Counted from the first letter of the stretch, positions 6,972 through 16,567 are shown. The stretch is DNA of 64,000 nucleotides from Candidatus Parcubacteria bacterium (GCA_023134715.1 JAGLUP010000003.1:1-64000); one strand, 5' to 3'. The notes: generated by a model from the sequence alone, not told the origin. Numbers and translations are program-made.

Positions 6972-7030
6972 TTGACAAAGTTGGGATATTTGGTATGCTT
7001 TGCTGTAGAAGGAGCTAAGCTCCTTTTTTT
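6972..7030 (+). promoter_or_regulatory. ileS promoter with hairpin and T run in leader
   Basis: TTGACA (6972-6977), 16-nt spacer, TATGCT (6994-6999), then AAGGAGC-TAA-GCTCCTT (7009-7025) and TTTTTTT. The hairpin plus T run is a complete intrinsic-terminator shape about ten bases after the expected transcript start and 50 nt before the ileS ATG, so it could attenuate ileS. Confidence 0.65.
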
Positions 7031-7080
7031 ATTTTAGATTTATTTGAAAAAAAGTGGAAAAGATGATATTTTAGAAGTAT

Positions 7081-10000
7081 ATGGAATTTAGTTTGCCTAA
7101 GAATGAGGAAAAGATTTTAAAGTTTTGGAAAGAACACAAAATTTTTGAGAAATCAATTGAACAGCGCAAAGGAGCGCGGATTTTTAGTTTTTATGATGGT
7201 CCTCCTTTTGCCACTGGCCTGCCTCATTATGGCCATATTTTGGCAACTACTATTAAAGACGCTGTTTTGCGCTATTGGGCAATGCAGGGATATCAAGTTC
7301 CCCGCCGAGTTGGCTGGGATTGCCATGGTTTGCCAGTCGAAAATTTAATTGAAAAAGAGCTGGGATTGAAAACTAAAAAAGATATTGAAAAATTAGGCAT
7401 TGGAAAATTTAACGAGTCGTGCCATGGTTCTGTTTTTCGATGCGTTAAAGAGTTTCAAAAGACATTGGAACGAGTCGGCCGTTGGGCTGATTATTCTAAC
7501 GCTTACGCCACAATGGACAATAATTACATAGAGTCGGTTTGGTGGGTGCTTGCTCAATTACATAAAAAAGGATTGGTTTATAAAGATTTTCGTGTAACTC
7601 CTTATTGTCCTCGTTGCGGCACTGCTCTTTCTAATTTTGAATTAAACCAGCCAGGGGCTTATCAAGAGATAGAAGATGAATCAATATATATAAAATTTTC
7701 GCTAAAAAAGAAAAAAAATACTTATTTGTTGGTTTGGACAACCACCCCGTGGACTTTGCCGGCAAATACAGCTATTGCTATAAATCCTAAATTTGATTAT
7801 GTGAAAATAAAAATTAAAAATGAGTATTTTATTTTAGCCAAAGAAAGATTAAATGTGTTAAGTAGTGATTATAAAGTTATAGAAAAATTTAAAGGAAAAG
7901 AGTTGATTGGGTTAGAGTATAAAGCGTTATATCAAAAAATAGCAGACAAAACACAAAAAACAGGAAATATCTACAAAGTTGTGGCAGCGGATTTCGTGAG
8001 TTTGGAGGATGGAACCGGAATGGTTCATATCGCGCCGGCTTTTGGGGTAGATGATATGGAATTGGGCAAAAAAGAGAATTTGCCTGTTTTAATAACAGTA
8101 GATTTAGAAGGAAAAATTGTTAAGGATTCAGATATTCCAGGAGAGGGAAGATTTGTTAAAACAGCCGATAAAGACATTAAAGAGGATTTAGAAAAAAGAG
8201 ATTTACTATTTAAGCAAGAGAAAATAATTCATAAGTATCCCTTTTGCTGGCGGTGCGACACGCCATTGCTTTATTATCCTCTTGATAGCTGGTATGTGGC
8301 TGTAACAAAATTTAAAGAACAATTAATTAAAAATAATAAAAAAATCAGATGGGTGCCTGCTCATCTTAAAGAGGGTCGGTTTGGCAAGTGGCTTGAAAAA
8401 GCAAGAGATTGGTCGTTTTCCCGCAACCGTTATTGGGGAGCGCCTCTTCCAATTTGGGAGTGTAAAGAATGCGGACATAATAAGGTTATTAGCTCAAAAG
8501 AAGACCTGAAAAAGCAAAAATTTTCAAATAATAAATATTTTACTCTTAGACACGGATTAGCTCAGCAAAATGTGAAAGGAATTATTAGCATAACCCCTAA
8601 TAATAATTATCATTTAACCAAAATTGGAGAAATTCAGATAAAGAAAGCGGCAAGAGAAATAAAAAAACTTCTCAAAACACAAAAACTTGATTTAATTTTT
8701 GCTTCTGATTTTTTAAGAACCAAAGAAACAGCGGAGATTATTGCTAAAGAAACTATGGCTAAAATAAAGTTTGATAAACGGCTTTGGGATATTAATTTAG
8801 GAGTTTGGGACGGCAAGTCAGTTTTACGATTTAAAGCAGAATTTTTAAAATCAAATAAAAAGCTTTTTTATGAAGCGCCGGAAAAAGGAGAGACATGGGT
8901 TAATTGTCGGAAAAGAATGATTGATTTTATCCAGGATGTTGAGAAAAAATATAAAAATAAAAATATTTTAATTGTTTCCCATGGAGACCCTTTATGGCTT
9001 TTAGGCGGCGCGATGCAAGGATTAGAAAACGAGGAAATGTTTGGTTTTCTGGACAGAAAAAAGGGAGGCGTTAAGCCAGGAGAGCTTCAAGAAATTGAAT
9101 ACAGAAAATTTCCTTACAATGAACAAGGAAAATTAGATTTTCATCGTCCTTATATTGATGAGGTAAAATTTATTTGTTCTAAGTGCGGCAAAAAGATGGA
9201 AAGAGTAAAAGAGGTTTTTGATTGTTGGTTTGAAAGCGGTTCAATGCCATACGCGCAATGGCATTATCCTTTTGAAAATAAAGAATTTGTTGAAAAAACT
9301 TTTCCTGCGGATTTTATAGCAGAAGGCATAGATCAAACCAGGGGATGGTTTTATACTTTAAATGTTCTTTCAACCGCTCTTTTCAATGAACCGGCTTTTA
9401 AAAATGTTGTTGTTAACGGATTAGTATTAGGCGAGGACGGGAAAAAACTTTCAAAACGTTTGAAAAATTATACTGCCCCAGAAATTATTTTTGACAACCA
9501 AGGAGCTGACGCTTTGCGTTATTTTTTGCTTTCCAGTGCTCAAATTGGCGAAAATTATATTGTTTCTGAAAAAAGAATTGCCGAGGTTTTGCGTCGAACA
9601 ATTTTAACATTTTGGAACTCTTTTATTTTTTTTGATACTTATGCTGATAAAAAATTTAGGTCAAGCAAAATCAAAAAATCAAAAAATATTTTAGATAAAT
9701 GGATTATTTCTAAATTAAATAGTTTGGATTTAGAAGTAGTTGAGTTGATGAATAAGTATGAGTTAACTAAAGCCACTCGCTTATTTGATGATTTTATTAA
9801 TGATCTTTCAAATTGGTATATTCGTCGGTCTAGAAGACGACTTCAAAAACCAAAAACAAAACAAGAAAAAGAAGAAGCGTCCCAGATTTTATATTACTTG
9901 CTTTTAAGTTTAACTAAATTATTAGCTCCATTTACTCCTTTTATCAGCGAGGAAGTTTATCAAAAATTAGGAGGCAGAAAAGAGTCGGTTCACTTAGAGG

Positions 10001-10542
10001 ACTATCCAAAGCCGGATAAAAAATTGATTGATAATGATTTAGAAAAAAAAATGAAGCGAGTACGAGAGATTACAGCTTTAGCTTTGGCAGAGCGAGCAGA
10101 AATAGGAATAAAAGTCAGACAACCACTTAAAAAGCTAAAAATTAAAACACAAAACACAAAAATTCCAGAGGAATTATTAGAGCTAATAAAAGAAGAGGTT
10201 AATGTTAAAGAGATAGTTTTTGATAAAAAAATTAAAAAAGAGATAGAACTTGATGTAAAGATTACTTCAGAGCTAAAAGAAGAGGGAATGCTCAGAGAGG
10301 TTATTCGTCAGATTCAGGTAATGCGGAAAAAAGCTGGGTATAAGCCAAGACACAGAGTTTTGGTCCGCTATTTTGGTTCTTCTTTCTTAAATAAAGTTTT
10401 AGCCAGAAATAAAGAGTTTATTCTAAAAGAAGTTGTGGCTGAAGATTTTCGAGCAGGAGATAGACCGAGAATGGTTTTTGATATTGAACGGGAGGTAAAA
10501 GTTAATCAAGAAAAACTCTGGCTGGGAATCAGAAAAATTTAA
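7081..10542 (+). CDS. ileS: Isoleucyl-tRNA synthetase with inserted histidine-phosphatase domain
   Basis: A class I synthetase charging tRNA-Ile. The 1153-residue protein has HIGH-type GLPHYGHI (about 46-52), the CP1 editing domain (TTTPWTLPANTA; HIAPAFGVDD), KMSKS variant KLSKR (about 789-793) and an anticodon-binding C-terminus of the eukaryote/archaeal-like type. At residues about 486-687 it holds a complete histidine-phosphatase (phosphoglycerate-mutase-like) domain: RHG at 490-492, SDFLRTKETAEII, GETW and SHGD with His634; all four catalytic positions are present. The insert splits a zinc ribbon, with CKEC (461-464) before it and CSKC (699-702) after it. The HRPYIDE segment resumes normal IleRS at 688. 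recO follows after 6 nt. Confidence 0.95.
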   Translation: MEFSLPKNEEKILKFWKEHKIFEKSIEQRKGARIFSFYDGPPFATGLPHYGHILATTIKDAVLRYWAMQGYQVPRRVGWDCHGLPVENLIEKELGLKTKKDIEKLGIGKFNESCHGSVFRCVKEFQKTLERVGRWADYSNAYATMDNNYIESVWWVLAQLHKKGLVYKDFRVTPYCPRCGTALSNFELNQPGAYQEIEDESIYIKFSLKKKKNTYLLVWTTTPWTLPANTAIAINPKFDYVKIKIKNEYFILAKERLNVLSSDYKVIEKFKGKELIGLEYKALYQKIADKTQKTGNIYKVVAADFVSLEDGTGMVHIAPAFGVDDMELGKKENLPVLITVDLEGKIVKDSDIPGEGRFVKTADKDIKEDLEKRDLLFKQEKIIHKYPFCWRCDTPLLYYPLDSWYVAVTKFKEQLIKNNKKIRWVPAHLKEGRFGKWLEKARDWSFSRNRYWGAPLPIWECKECGHNKVISSKEDLKKQKFSNNKYFTLRHGLAQQNVKGIISITPNNNYHLTKIGEIQIKKAAREIKKLLKTQKLDLIFASDFLRTKETAEIIAKETMAKIKFDKRLWDINLGVWDGKSVLRFKAEFLKSNKKLFYEAPEKGETWVNCRKRMIDFIQDVEKKYKNKNILIVSHGDPLWLLGGAMQGLENEEMFGFLDRKKGGVKPGELQEIEYRKFPYNEQGKLDFHRPYIDEVKFICSKCGKKMERVKEVFDCWFESGSMPYAQWHYPFENKEFVEKTFPADFIAEGIDQTRGWFYTLNVLSTALFNEPAFKNVVVNGLVLGEDGKKLSKRLKNYTAPEIIFDNQGADALRYFLLSSAQIGENYIVSEKRIAEVLRRTILTFWNSFIFFDTYADKKFRSSKIKKSKNILDKWIISKLNSLDLEVVELMNKYELTKATRLFDDFINDLSNWYIRRSRRRLQKPKTKQEKEEASQILYYLLLSLTKLLAPFTPFISEEVYQKLGGRKESVHLEDYPKPDKKLIDNDLEKKMKRVREITALALAERAEIGIKVRQPLKKLKIKTQNTKIPEELLELIKEEVNVKEIVFDKKIKKEIELDVKITSELKEEGMLREVIRQIQVMRKKAGYKPRHRVLVRYFGSSFLNKVLARNKEFILKEVVAEDFRAGDRPRMVFDIEREVKVNQEKLWLGIRKI

Positions 10543-10548
10543 AATTTT

Positions 10549-11265
10549 ATGTTTACTCATTATCGAACGCAGGGCATTATTATAAAAAAAATTGATAAGG
10601 GAGAAGCTGCTCGGATTTTTACAATCTATACTCGCGATTTTGGGAAATTAAAAGTTTTAGCCAAAGCAGAAAGAAAAATTAAGTCAAAATTAAGAGCAGG
10701 GTTGGAACTTTTTTATTTATCAGAAATTGAGTTTATTCAAGGCAAGAACTATAAAACCCTTACTGATGTTGTTTTAATTGACAGTTTTCAGAGTATAAGA
10801 GAAGATTTAGAACGATTAAAAATCGCCTATAAAATTTCCGAAATTTTGGATAATTTTATAAAGGAGGAACAGGCAGACAAAAAAATTTGGGGCTTATTAA
10901 GTGAAACTTTTGATAGATTAAATAATTTAAAATTAGAAATTATATACTATTATTTCCTTTGGAATTTTTTTTCAATTTTAGGATATCAGCCAGAGCTTTA
11001 TCTTTGTTCTATTTGTCAAAACAAGCTTGCCCCTGAAAAACTTTATTTTAGTTATAAAGATGGTGGGATAATTTGCAGCCGATGTTTTGAGAAAATAAAA
11101 TCAGAAGAATTTGAAGCAACAACTTCAGAAACAGTTAAGATTTTACGCCTTATTTTGAAAAGAAAATGGGAAGTTGTTAAACATCTTAAAATAGAGAACA
11201 AAAATATAGAAAATCTTAAGAATATTTCTAATTATTATATTTCTGAATTGCAAAATAATTTTTAA
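10549..11265 (+). CDS. recO: DNA repair protein RecO
   Basis: RecO anneals DNA strands and helps load RecA in gap repair. The 238-residue protein has the N-terminal OB fold (YRTQGIIIKKIDKGEAARIF through KVLAKAERK) and a C-terminal helical domain with a four-Cys zinc site (CSIC about 147-150 and CSRC about 172-175). It lies 6 nt after ileS, so the pair is probably one transcript. Confidence 0.93.
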   Translation: MFTHYRTQGIIIKKIDKGEAARIFTIYTRDFGKLKVLAKAERKIKSKLRAGLELFYLSEIEFIQGKNYKTLTDVVLIDSFQSIREDLERLKIAYKISEILDNFIKEEQADKKIWGLLSETFDRLNNLKLEIIYYYFLWNFFSILGYQPELYLCSICQNKLAPEKLYFSYKDGGIICSRCFEKIKSEEFEATTSETVKILRLILKRKWEVVKHLKIENKNIENLKNISNYYISELQNNF

Positions 11266-11280
11266 AAAGTTATTATAAAG

Positions 11281-12084
11281 ATGATGAATATAAAACAAAA
11301 AGGGTTTACTATCGTAGAGCTTTTAGTTGTTCTTGCTATATTTGGAATTTTATCTGGTCTTGTTGTAGTAACACTTAAAAGCATGAAAGACGAAGCTCGG
11401 CTGAAAAAAGCAATGGAATTTGCTCATACCGTGAGAGTTAGCTTGGGTTCTGACTTAGTCGGCGAATGGACTTTTGACGATTCCAGCGATTTAGGAAGAG
11501 ATACCAGCGGTTATGAAAACCATGCAACTGTTCACGGAACTACTCCAGTTGATGGAATCGTTAGGGGAGCTTTGAGTTTTAATGGAACCAGTGACCATAT
11601 TGACTGTGGAAACAATGAGAGTTTATGCTCTAATGATAATTCATGGACTATAGAAGCGTGGTTTAACTGGGGCGGCAAAAGTGGAGAGAATATAATTTAT
11701 AATAAAGAAAATTTATATGAGGCAAGAGTTAATAATGGTTATTTTCAATATGCATGGCAGCCTCATTGGCATTGGGATGGAGGAACAGATTTTTCTGTAG
11801 ATTCAAATAAGTGGCATCATGCAGTAGTTGTTTATGATAAGTCGAGCCAATATGTTTATAAAGATGGAGAGCTTGTTTATACAAGGCCTCAAGAAGGGAA
11901 TATAGGAAATAATACTAATAAATTATTAATAGGCGCTCGCGGTCATACATCTCCTCGCAATTATTTTGATGGCGCAATCGATGAAGTGCGGATTTATAAT
12001 CGGGCATTGACAACAGCGGAGATTCAAAAGTATTATGCCGAAGGCGCTGCTAAATATGGAATATGTCTTTTAGAAAAAAAATAA
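11281..12084 (+). CDS. Prepilin-leader protein with LamG domain
   Basis: The 267-residue protein begins with a type IV prepilin/pseudopilin leader (KQKGFTIVELLVVLAIFGIL; cleavage expected after Gly8 and N-methylation of Phe9), then a hydrophobic helix and from about residue 60 a LamG/concanavalin-like fold (GEWTFDDSS, GALSFNGTSDHIDCG, WTIEAWFNW, DEVRIYNRALTTAEIQ). This suggests a surface pilin-like fibre with a carbohydrate-binding head. A similar protein is at 47392-48168. It overlaps the next gene by 22 nt. Confidence 0.85.
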   Translation: MMNIKQKGFTIVELLVVLAIFGILSGLVVVTLKSMKDEARLKKAMEFAHTVRVSLGSDLVGEWTFDDSSDLGRDTSGYENHATVHGTTPVDGIVRGALSFNGTSDHIDCGNNESLCSNDNSWTIEAWFNWGGKSGENIIYNKENLYEARVNNGYFQYAWQPHWHWDGGTDFSVDSNKWHHAVVVYDKSSQYVYKDGELVYTRPQEGNIGNNTNKLLIGARGHTSPRNYFDGAIDEVRIYNRALTTAEIQKYYAEGAAKYGICLLEKK

Positions 12085-13718
12085 CAATTTTAATTATAGT
12101 TTTAACCTTGGGATTAGGGATAGTCGGCTATTGGGAGCATCAGAAAAATCTTTATTCAAAAGATATTTTAAAATTGGAAATTTTAGGCCCGGAAACAGCA
12201 GAAACAGGAGAAGAGATTGAATATACGGTAAAATATAAGAATAACGGAAATGTTCGATTAGAAGACGCTAAGCTTATTTTTGAATATCCAGAATATTCTT
12301 TAATCAAGCAAGGCGATTCATTAAGGGTAGAACAGGAATTAGACGATATTTATCCTGGGGAGGAAAAAACCTTTCACTTTGAATGTCGGCTTTTAGGGAA
12401 AGAGAAAGAGATGAAAACTGCCAAGGCCTTTATTTTTTATCGTCCTAAAGATTTAAAAGCTCGATATGAGTCAAAAACAAGTTTTAGCACAAAGATTGAA
12501 TTTATCCCTTTGACTTTTGAATTTGACCTTTCTTCTAAAGTTGACAGTATGAAAGAAATTTCTTTTGCTCTAAATTATTTTTCCAACATAGATTATTCCT
12601 TAACTGATTTAAGAGTTAAAATTGAATATCCTTCTGGATTTGAATTTTTAGAGAGTCAGCCTCAATCTTTAGAAAAAATAGAATGGGAAATTGGCTCTTT
12701 AAATAAAGCTGAAGGAGGAAGGATAAAAATTAAAGGAAAACTGCAAGGAGAAATAGGAGATCAAAAAACTTTTCGAGCGATTTTGGGCATTTGGCAGGAA
12801 GGAGAGTTTATCCTTTTAAAAGAGGCGGTTAAAACAGTAGAAATTATTGAACCCTCTTTATACATAAATCAGGAAATTAATGGTTCTTCTCAATATACTG
12901 CTGCTCCTGGCGATTTTTTGCATTATGAGATTTTCTTTAAAAATATTGGAGAAGAGGCGTTTGAGAAATTATTTTTGGTAGTAAAACTTGAAGGCAAGCC
13001 ATTTGATTTAGAATCTTTAAAAACGTCAGAAGGGGAATATAAATCTGGAGATAATTCAATTATTTGGGATTGGAGAAAAGTTTCAAAACTTCGATTTTTG
13101 GACGCTCAAGAAGAGGGGGTAGTTGAATTTTGGGTGAACTTAAAAGAGGAATGGCAAGTGTCTGGACCCCAAGATAAAAACTCTTTTATTAAAAATACAG
13201 TTATTCTTTCTCAAACCAAAGAAGAATTTAAAACAAAAATCAATTCAAAAATAGAATTGACTCAAAAAGGTTATTTTGAGCAGGAATTTTGGGAAAATTC
13301 AGGAACAATTCCTCCAAAAGTTGGAGAAACAACTGCTTATACAATTTTGTGGCAGGCTAAGAATTTTTATAACGACGCAGAGAATGTAAAAGTAAAAGCT
13401 ATTTTGCCTCAAGAAGTTAAATTAACCGGCGAAATTTTTCCAAAAGAATCAAAGCTTAGTTTTGATTTTAAATCCAGGGAGCTTGTTTGGGACATAGGAG
13501 ATCTTAAAGCAGGTGAAGAAAATCCCGTGCTTGCCTTTCAAGTTGTCTTAACTCCAAGTTCTCAACAAAAAGGTCAGACACCGTCTCTTATTGGAGAAGC
13601 AAGAATTATTTGCGAAGACCAGTGGACAGAGCAGATTTTAGAAAGCAATGCCGAAACTGTCAACACCACTTTACCGGATGATGAAACAGTTAGCGAAGAA
13701 CAGGGAATAGTTCAATAG
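12063..13718 (+). CDS. Membrane-anchored DUF11-type surface protein
   Basis: The 551-residue protein has one N-terminal membrane helix (ITILIIVLTLGLGIVGYW) and a long exported region of repeated Ig-like DUF11 modules: ETGEEIEYTVKYKNNGNV near residue 45, AAPGDFLHYEIFFKNIGE near 280, VGETTAYTILWQAKNFYN near 420. Such repeats form stalks on cell surfaces. It starts inside the end of the LamG prepilin gene, so the two are probably translated together. Confidence 0.75.
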   Translation: MSFRKKITILIIVLTLGLGIVGYWEHQKNLYSKDILKLEILGPETAETGEEIEYTVKYKNNGNVRLEDAKLIFEYPEYSLIKQGDSLRVEQELDDIYPGEEKTFHFECRLLGKEKEMKTAKAFIFYRPKDLKARYESKTSFSTKIEFIPLTFEFDLSSKVDSMKEISFALNYFSNIDYSLTDLRVKIEYPSGFEFLESQPQSLEKIEWEIGSLNKAEGGRIKIKGKLQGEIGDQKTFRAILGIWQEGEFILLKEAVKTVEIIEPSLYINQEINGSSQYTAAPGDFLHYEIFFKNIGEEAFEKLFLVVKLEGKPFDLESLKTSEGEYKSGDNSIIWDWRKVSKLRFLDAQEEGVVEFWVNLKEEWQVSGPQDKNSFIKNTVILSQTKEEFKTKINSKIELTQKGYFEQEFWENSGTIPPKVGETTAYTILWQAKNFYNDAENVKVKAILPQEVKLTGEIFPKESKLSFDFKSRELVWDIGDLKAGEENPVLAFQVVLTPSSQQKGQTPSLIGEARIICEDQWTEQILESNAETVNTTLPDDETVSEEQGIVQ

Positions 13719-13732
13719 AATTACTAATTTTC

Positions 13733-13753
13733 AATTTCTAATTTCTATTAAAT
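13733..13753. repeat. Left 21-bp inverted repeat of four-helix-bundle cassette
   Basis: The 21 bases here are the exact reverse complement of 14157-14177; the two copies flank the four-helix-bundle gene. Confidence 0.75.
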
Positions 13754-13758
13754 CTTCA

Positions 13759-14139
13759 ATGACTAAATTTTCAAACAGCAAGAACAAAGAATATGATTTA
13801 GAGGAAAGAACAGCGAAATTTAGCGAAGATATAATAGAATTTATAAAGAGCATTAAGCGAGATGATATTAACAGAAATATTATTACACAATTAGCAAGAG
13901 CAGCAACCTCTGTTGGAGCAAATTGCTGCGAAGCAAATGCCTCAAGCTCAAAACGAGATTTTAGAAATAAGATATACATCTGTAAAAAGGAAACTAATGA
14001 AACAAAATACTGGCTTAGAATATTGGCTAAATATTACCCTGAGTCAAAAGAAAAAATAAGAGTTTTCTGGAAAGAAGCTCATGAATTTCATCTAATTTTT
14101 CAAAAAATCACCAACACGCTGGACAAGAAAAAAGTTTAG
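13759..14139 (+). CDS. Four-helix-bundle protein (23S rRNA IVP/S23 family)
   Basis: The 126-residue all-helical protein matches the family found inside 23S rRNA intervening sequences and elsewhere: YDLEERTAKFSEDIIEFIKS, NIITQLARAATSVGANCCEAN (about 41-61), SKRDFRNKIYICKKETNETKYWLRIL (about 63-90). Its biochemical role is unknown. It sits alone, not in rRNA, and is flanked by perfect 21-bp inverted repeats with AAATTAG heptads on the right, which suggests a mobile cassette. Confidence 0.85.
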   Translation: MTKFSNSKNKEYDLEERTAKFSEDIIEFIKSIKRDDINRNIITQLARAATSVGANCCEANASSSKRDFRNKIYICKKETNETKYWLRILAKYYPESKEKIRVFWKEAHEFHLIFQKITNTLDKKKV

Positions 14140-14156
14140 AAATTAAAAAATTAGAC

Positions 14157-14190
14157 ATTTAATAGAAATTAGAAATTAGAAATTAGAAAT
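14157..14190. repeat. Right 21-bp inverted repeat merging into TAGAAAT heptads
   Basis: 14157-14177 is the perfect inverted partner of 13733-13753. From 14163 to 14190 the sequence is four exact tandem copies of TAGAAAT, partly overlapping the inverted repeat. Confidence 0.8.
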
Positions 14191-14199
14191 TCTTAAATT

Positions 14200-15465
14200 A
14201 TGTATAAAAAAATTACATTAAAAAACGGTTTGCGGATTATTACTGTTCCTATGAAAAACACTCAGACAGCGACTGTTTTAGTGTTGGTTGGAGCTGGTTC
14301 AAAATATGAGAATAAAGAAAATAACGGCATTTCTCATTTTTTAGAACATATGTTTTTTAAGGGAACAAAGAAGAGACCGAATACTTTAAAAATTGCCGAG
14401 ACGCTGGATAAAGTTGGAGGAGTGTTTAACGCTTTCACTGGAAAAGAATATACCGGCTATTGGGCAAAAGTTGATTCTCAACATTTAGATTTAGCCATGG
14501 ATTGGGTTTCAGATATGTTTTTAAATTCAAAAATAGAGGAAAAAGAAATAAAAAAAGAAAAAGGAGTGATAATTGAAGAATTAAATATGATTTTAGACAC
14601 ACCAATGAGTTATATTGGAGATCTTTGGGAAAAACTTCTTTACGGGAATCAGCCAGCTGGATGGTTTATAATTGGAGAAGAGAAGAATATCTTAAAATTT
14701 AAGAGAAAACATTTTTTAAATTACCAAAAAAATCATTATTCAGCTCATAATACTATAATTTGTGTCGCCGGGAATATAAATCCAAAAAATGTAGAGAAAA
14801 AAATTAAGAAATATTTTAAAAGCATAGGAGCAATTATCCCAAAGTCAAAATTGAAAACAATTGAAAAGCAAAATCAGCCGCAATTTTTAATTCATTTTAA
14901 GAAAACAGACCAAACCCACCTTTGCTTGGGAGTAAGAGGTTGTGATTTATTTGCCTCGCAAAAATACGCGCAAGCGGTTTTAGCCGCGATTTTAGGCGGT
15001 TATATGAGTTCCCGGCTTCATATTTCTGTAAGAGAAAGACAGGGATTGGCTTATTATATCCATACTTATTCAGAAAACACCACTGATACTGGTTACTTAA
15101 TGACGTTAGCCGGAATAAACAATCAATCAGTAGAAAAAGCGATAAAATTGATTTTAAAAGAATATAAAGATTTGAAAAATAGAAAGATAAATCAAGAAGA
15201 ACTGCAAAAAGCAAAGGACTATTTGAAAGGAACTATGACGTTGTCCTTAGAGCCATCTGACGCTCAAGCGTCTTTCTATGCCAGTCAGGAATTATTATCT
15301 CAAAAAACCTTAACTTTAAAAGAAAAATGCGCTAAAATTGATAAAATAACCAGAGAAGATATTTTAAATACAGCTCAAGATATTTTTCAGCCGGAAAAAC
15401 TGAATTTAGCCCTTATCGGACCGTTTAGAGATAAAAATAAATTTCAGAAATTATTAAAATTATGA
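14200..15465 (+). CDS. M16 family zinc peptidase
   Basis: The 421-residue protein is a single-chain insulinase/processing-peptidase family member. The inverted zinc motif HFLEH is at about 47-51, with the second Glu in EKGVIIEELNM near 127. The C-terminal half keeps the RERQGLAYYIHTYSENT block. In bacteria such enzymes degrade short peptides in the cytosol or envelope; no signal peptide is present. It overlaps the next gene by 4 nt. Confidence 0.9.
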   Translation: MYKKITLKNGLRIITVPMKNTQTATVLVLVGAGSKYENKENNGISHFLEHMFFKGTKKRPNTLKIAETLDKVGGVFNAFTGKEYTGYWAKVDSQHLDLAMDWVSDMFLNSKIEEKEIKKEKGVIIEELNMILDTPMSYIGDLWEKLLYGNQPAGWFIIGEEKNILKFKRKHFLNYQKNHYSAHNTIICVAGNINPKNVEKKIKKYFKSIGAIIPKSKLKTIEKQNQPQFLIHFKKTDQTHLCLGVRGCDLFASQKYAQAVLAAILGGYMSSRLHISVRERQGLAYYIHTYSENTTDTGYLMTLAGINNQSVEKAIKLILKEYKDLKNRKINQEELQKAKDYLKGTMTLSLEPSDAQASFYASQELLSQKTLTLKEKCAKIDKITREDILNTAQDIFQPEKLNLALIGPFRDKNKFQKLLKL

Positions 15466-16502
15466 ATAATCAAAAAGTATTAGACATTTCATGGGGAACG
15501 ATTTTTAAGCTTTTTATAGCTATTGTTTGTTTTTATATTCTTTTTTTAATAAAAGACATTATTGTCTGGTTTCTTTTTGCTTTGATTATTTCAATTCTTT
15601 TTAATCCGGCAATAGATTTTTTACAAAGGAGAAGAATTCCGCGAGTAGTGAGCGTTGTTTTTATCTATTTATGTATCTTCGGCATATTAAGCTATTTAAT
15701 TTTTTCCTTTCTTCCTTTATTTATTTCGGAAATTGAAAATTTTTCTAAACTTCTTCCTCAATATTTTGAAAAAGCGTTTCCCTTTTTTCAAGGACTTGGA
15801 ATTCAGGCGTTTCAAGACACGGAGAGCTTTGTTGGAATTTTAGGAGATGATTTGCAGGGAGTAGCCGCAAATATGTTTAGCGCCTTTTTCGCGATTTTTG
15901 GAGGAATTTTTTCAACGATGTTTGTTATTACCATGGCTATTTTTCTTTCTTTAGAAGAAAAAGTCGTAGAAAAAACCTTGATTCTTTTTTTTCCAAAAGA
16001 ATATGAGGAATATGCTTTAAATCTTTGGCCGAGATGCCAAAAAAAGGTAGGCGGTTGGTTTTTGACTAGGGTTATCGCCTGCTTGTTTGTGGGAGCATTC
16101 TCTTACCTTGCTTTTGCGCTTCTTAATACGGAATATCCTTTTTCCTTGGGTCTTTTAGCCGGAGTTCTTAATTTTATTCCCATAGTGGGGCCGATTATTA
16201 CTAGTCTTTTGATTTTCTTTATTGTTGCATTGGATTCTTTTACTAAAGCGATATTTGCTTTGGTTGCTTTTACTTTGATTCAGCAAATTGAAAATAATAT
16301 TTTGACCCCGATACTTTCTCAGAGATTTGTCGGACTTTCTCCGGTTTTAACTTTAGTGGCTCTGGCAGTTGGAGGAACGCTTTGGGGTATTTTGGGAGCG
16401 ATTTTAGTTATTCCCTTAGTCGGAATATTGTTTGAATTTACTAAAGATTTTTTACAGAAGAGAAAAAAAGAATTTGAGGAAGAGAAAGCGCCAATATTGT
16501 GA
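15462..16502 (+). CDS. AI-2E family transporter-like membrane protein
   Basis: The 346-residue protein has about eight hydrophobic segments and family marks such as NPAIDFLQRRRIPRVVSV near residue 47 and the C-terminal PILSQRFVGLSPVLTLVALAVGG block. The family includes TqsA and PerM; exported substrates vary, so the cargo cannot be named. Its start overlaps the M16 peptidase stop (ATGA). Confidence 0.85.
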   Translation: MNNQKVLDISWGTIFKLFIAIVCFYILFLIKDIIVWFLFALIISILFNPAIDFLQRRRIPRVVSVVFIYLCIFGILSYLIFSFLPLFISEIENFSKLLPQYFEKAFPFFQGLGIQAFQDTESFVGILGDDLQGVAANMFSAFFAIFGGIFSTMFVITMAIFLSLEEKVVEKTLILFFPKEYEEYALNLWPRCQKKVGGWFLTRVIACLFVGAFSYLAFALLNTEYPFSLGLLAGVLNFIPIVGPIITSLLIFFIVALDSFTKAIFALVAFTLIQQIENNILTPILSQRFVGLSPVLTLVALAVGGTLWGILGAILVIPLVGILFEFTKDFLQKRKKEFEEEKAPIL

Positions 16503-16567
16503 ATAACTTTCTTGTTAATAATTTTAAAAATGATATTATAAAATAATAATAAGTAATTATAAAAAAT

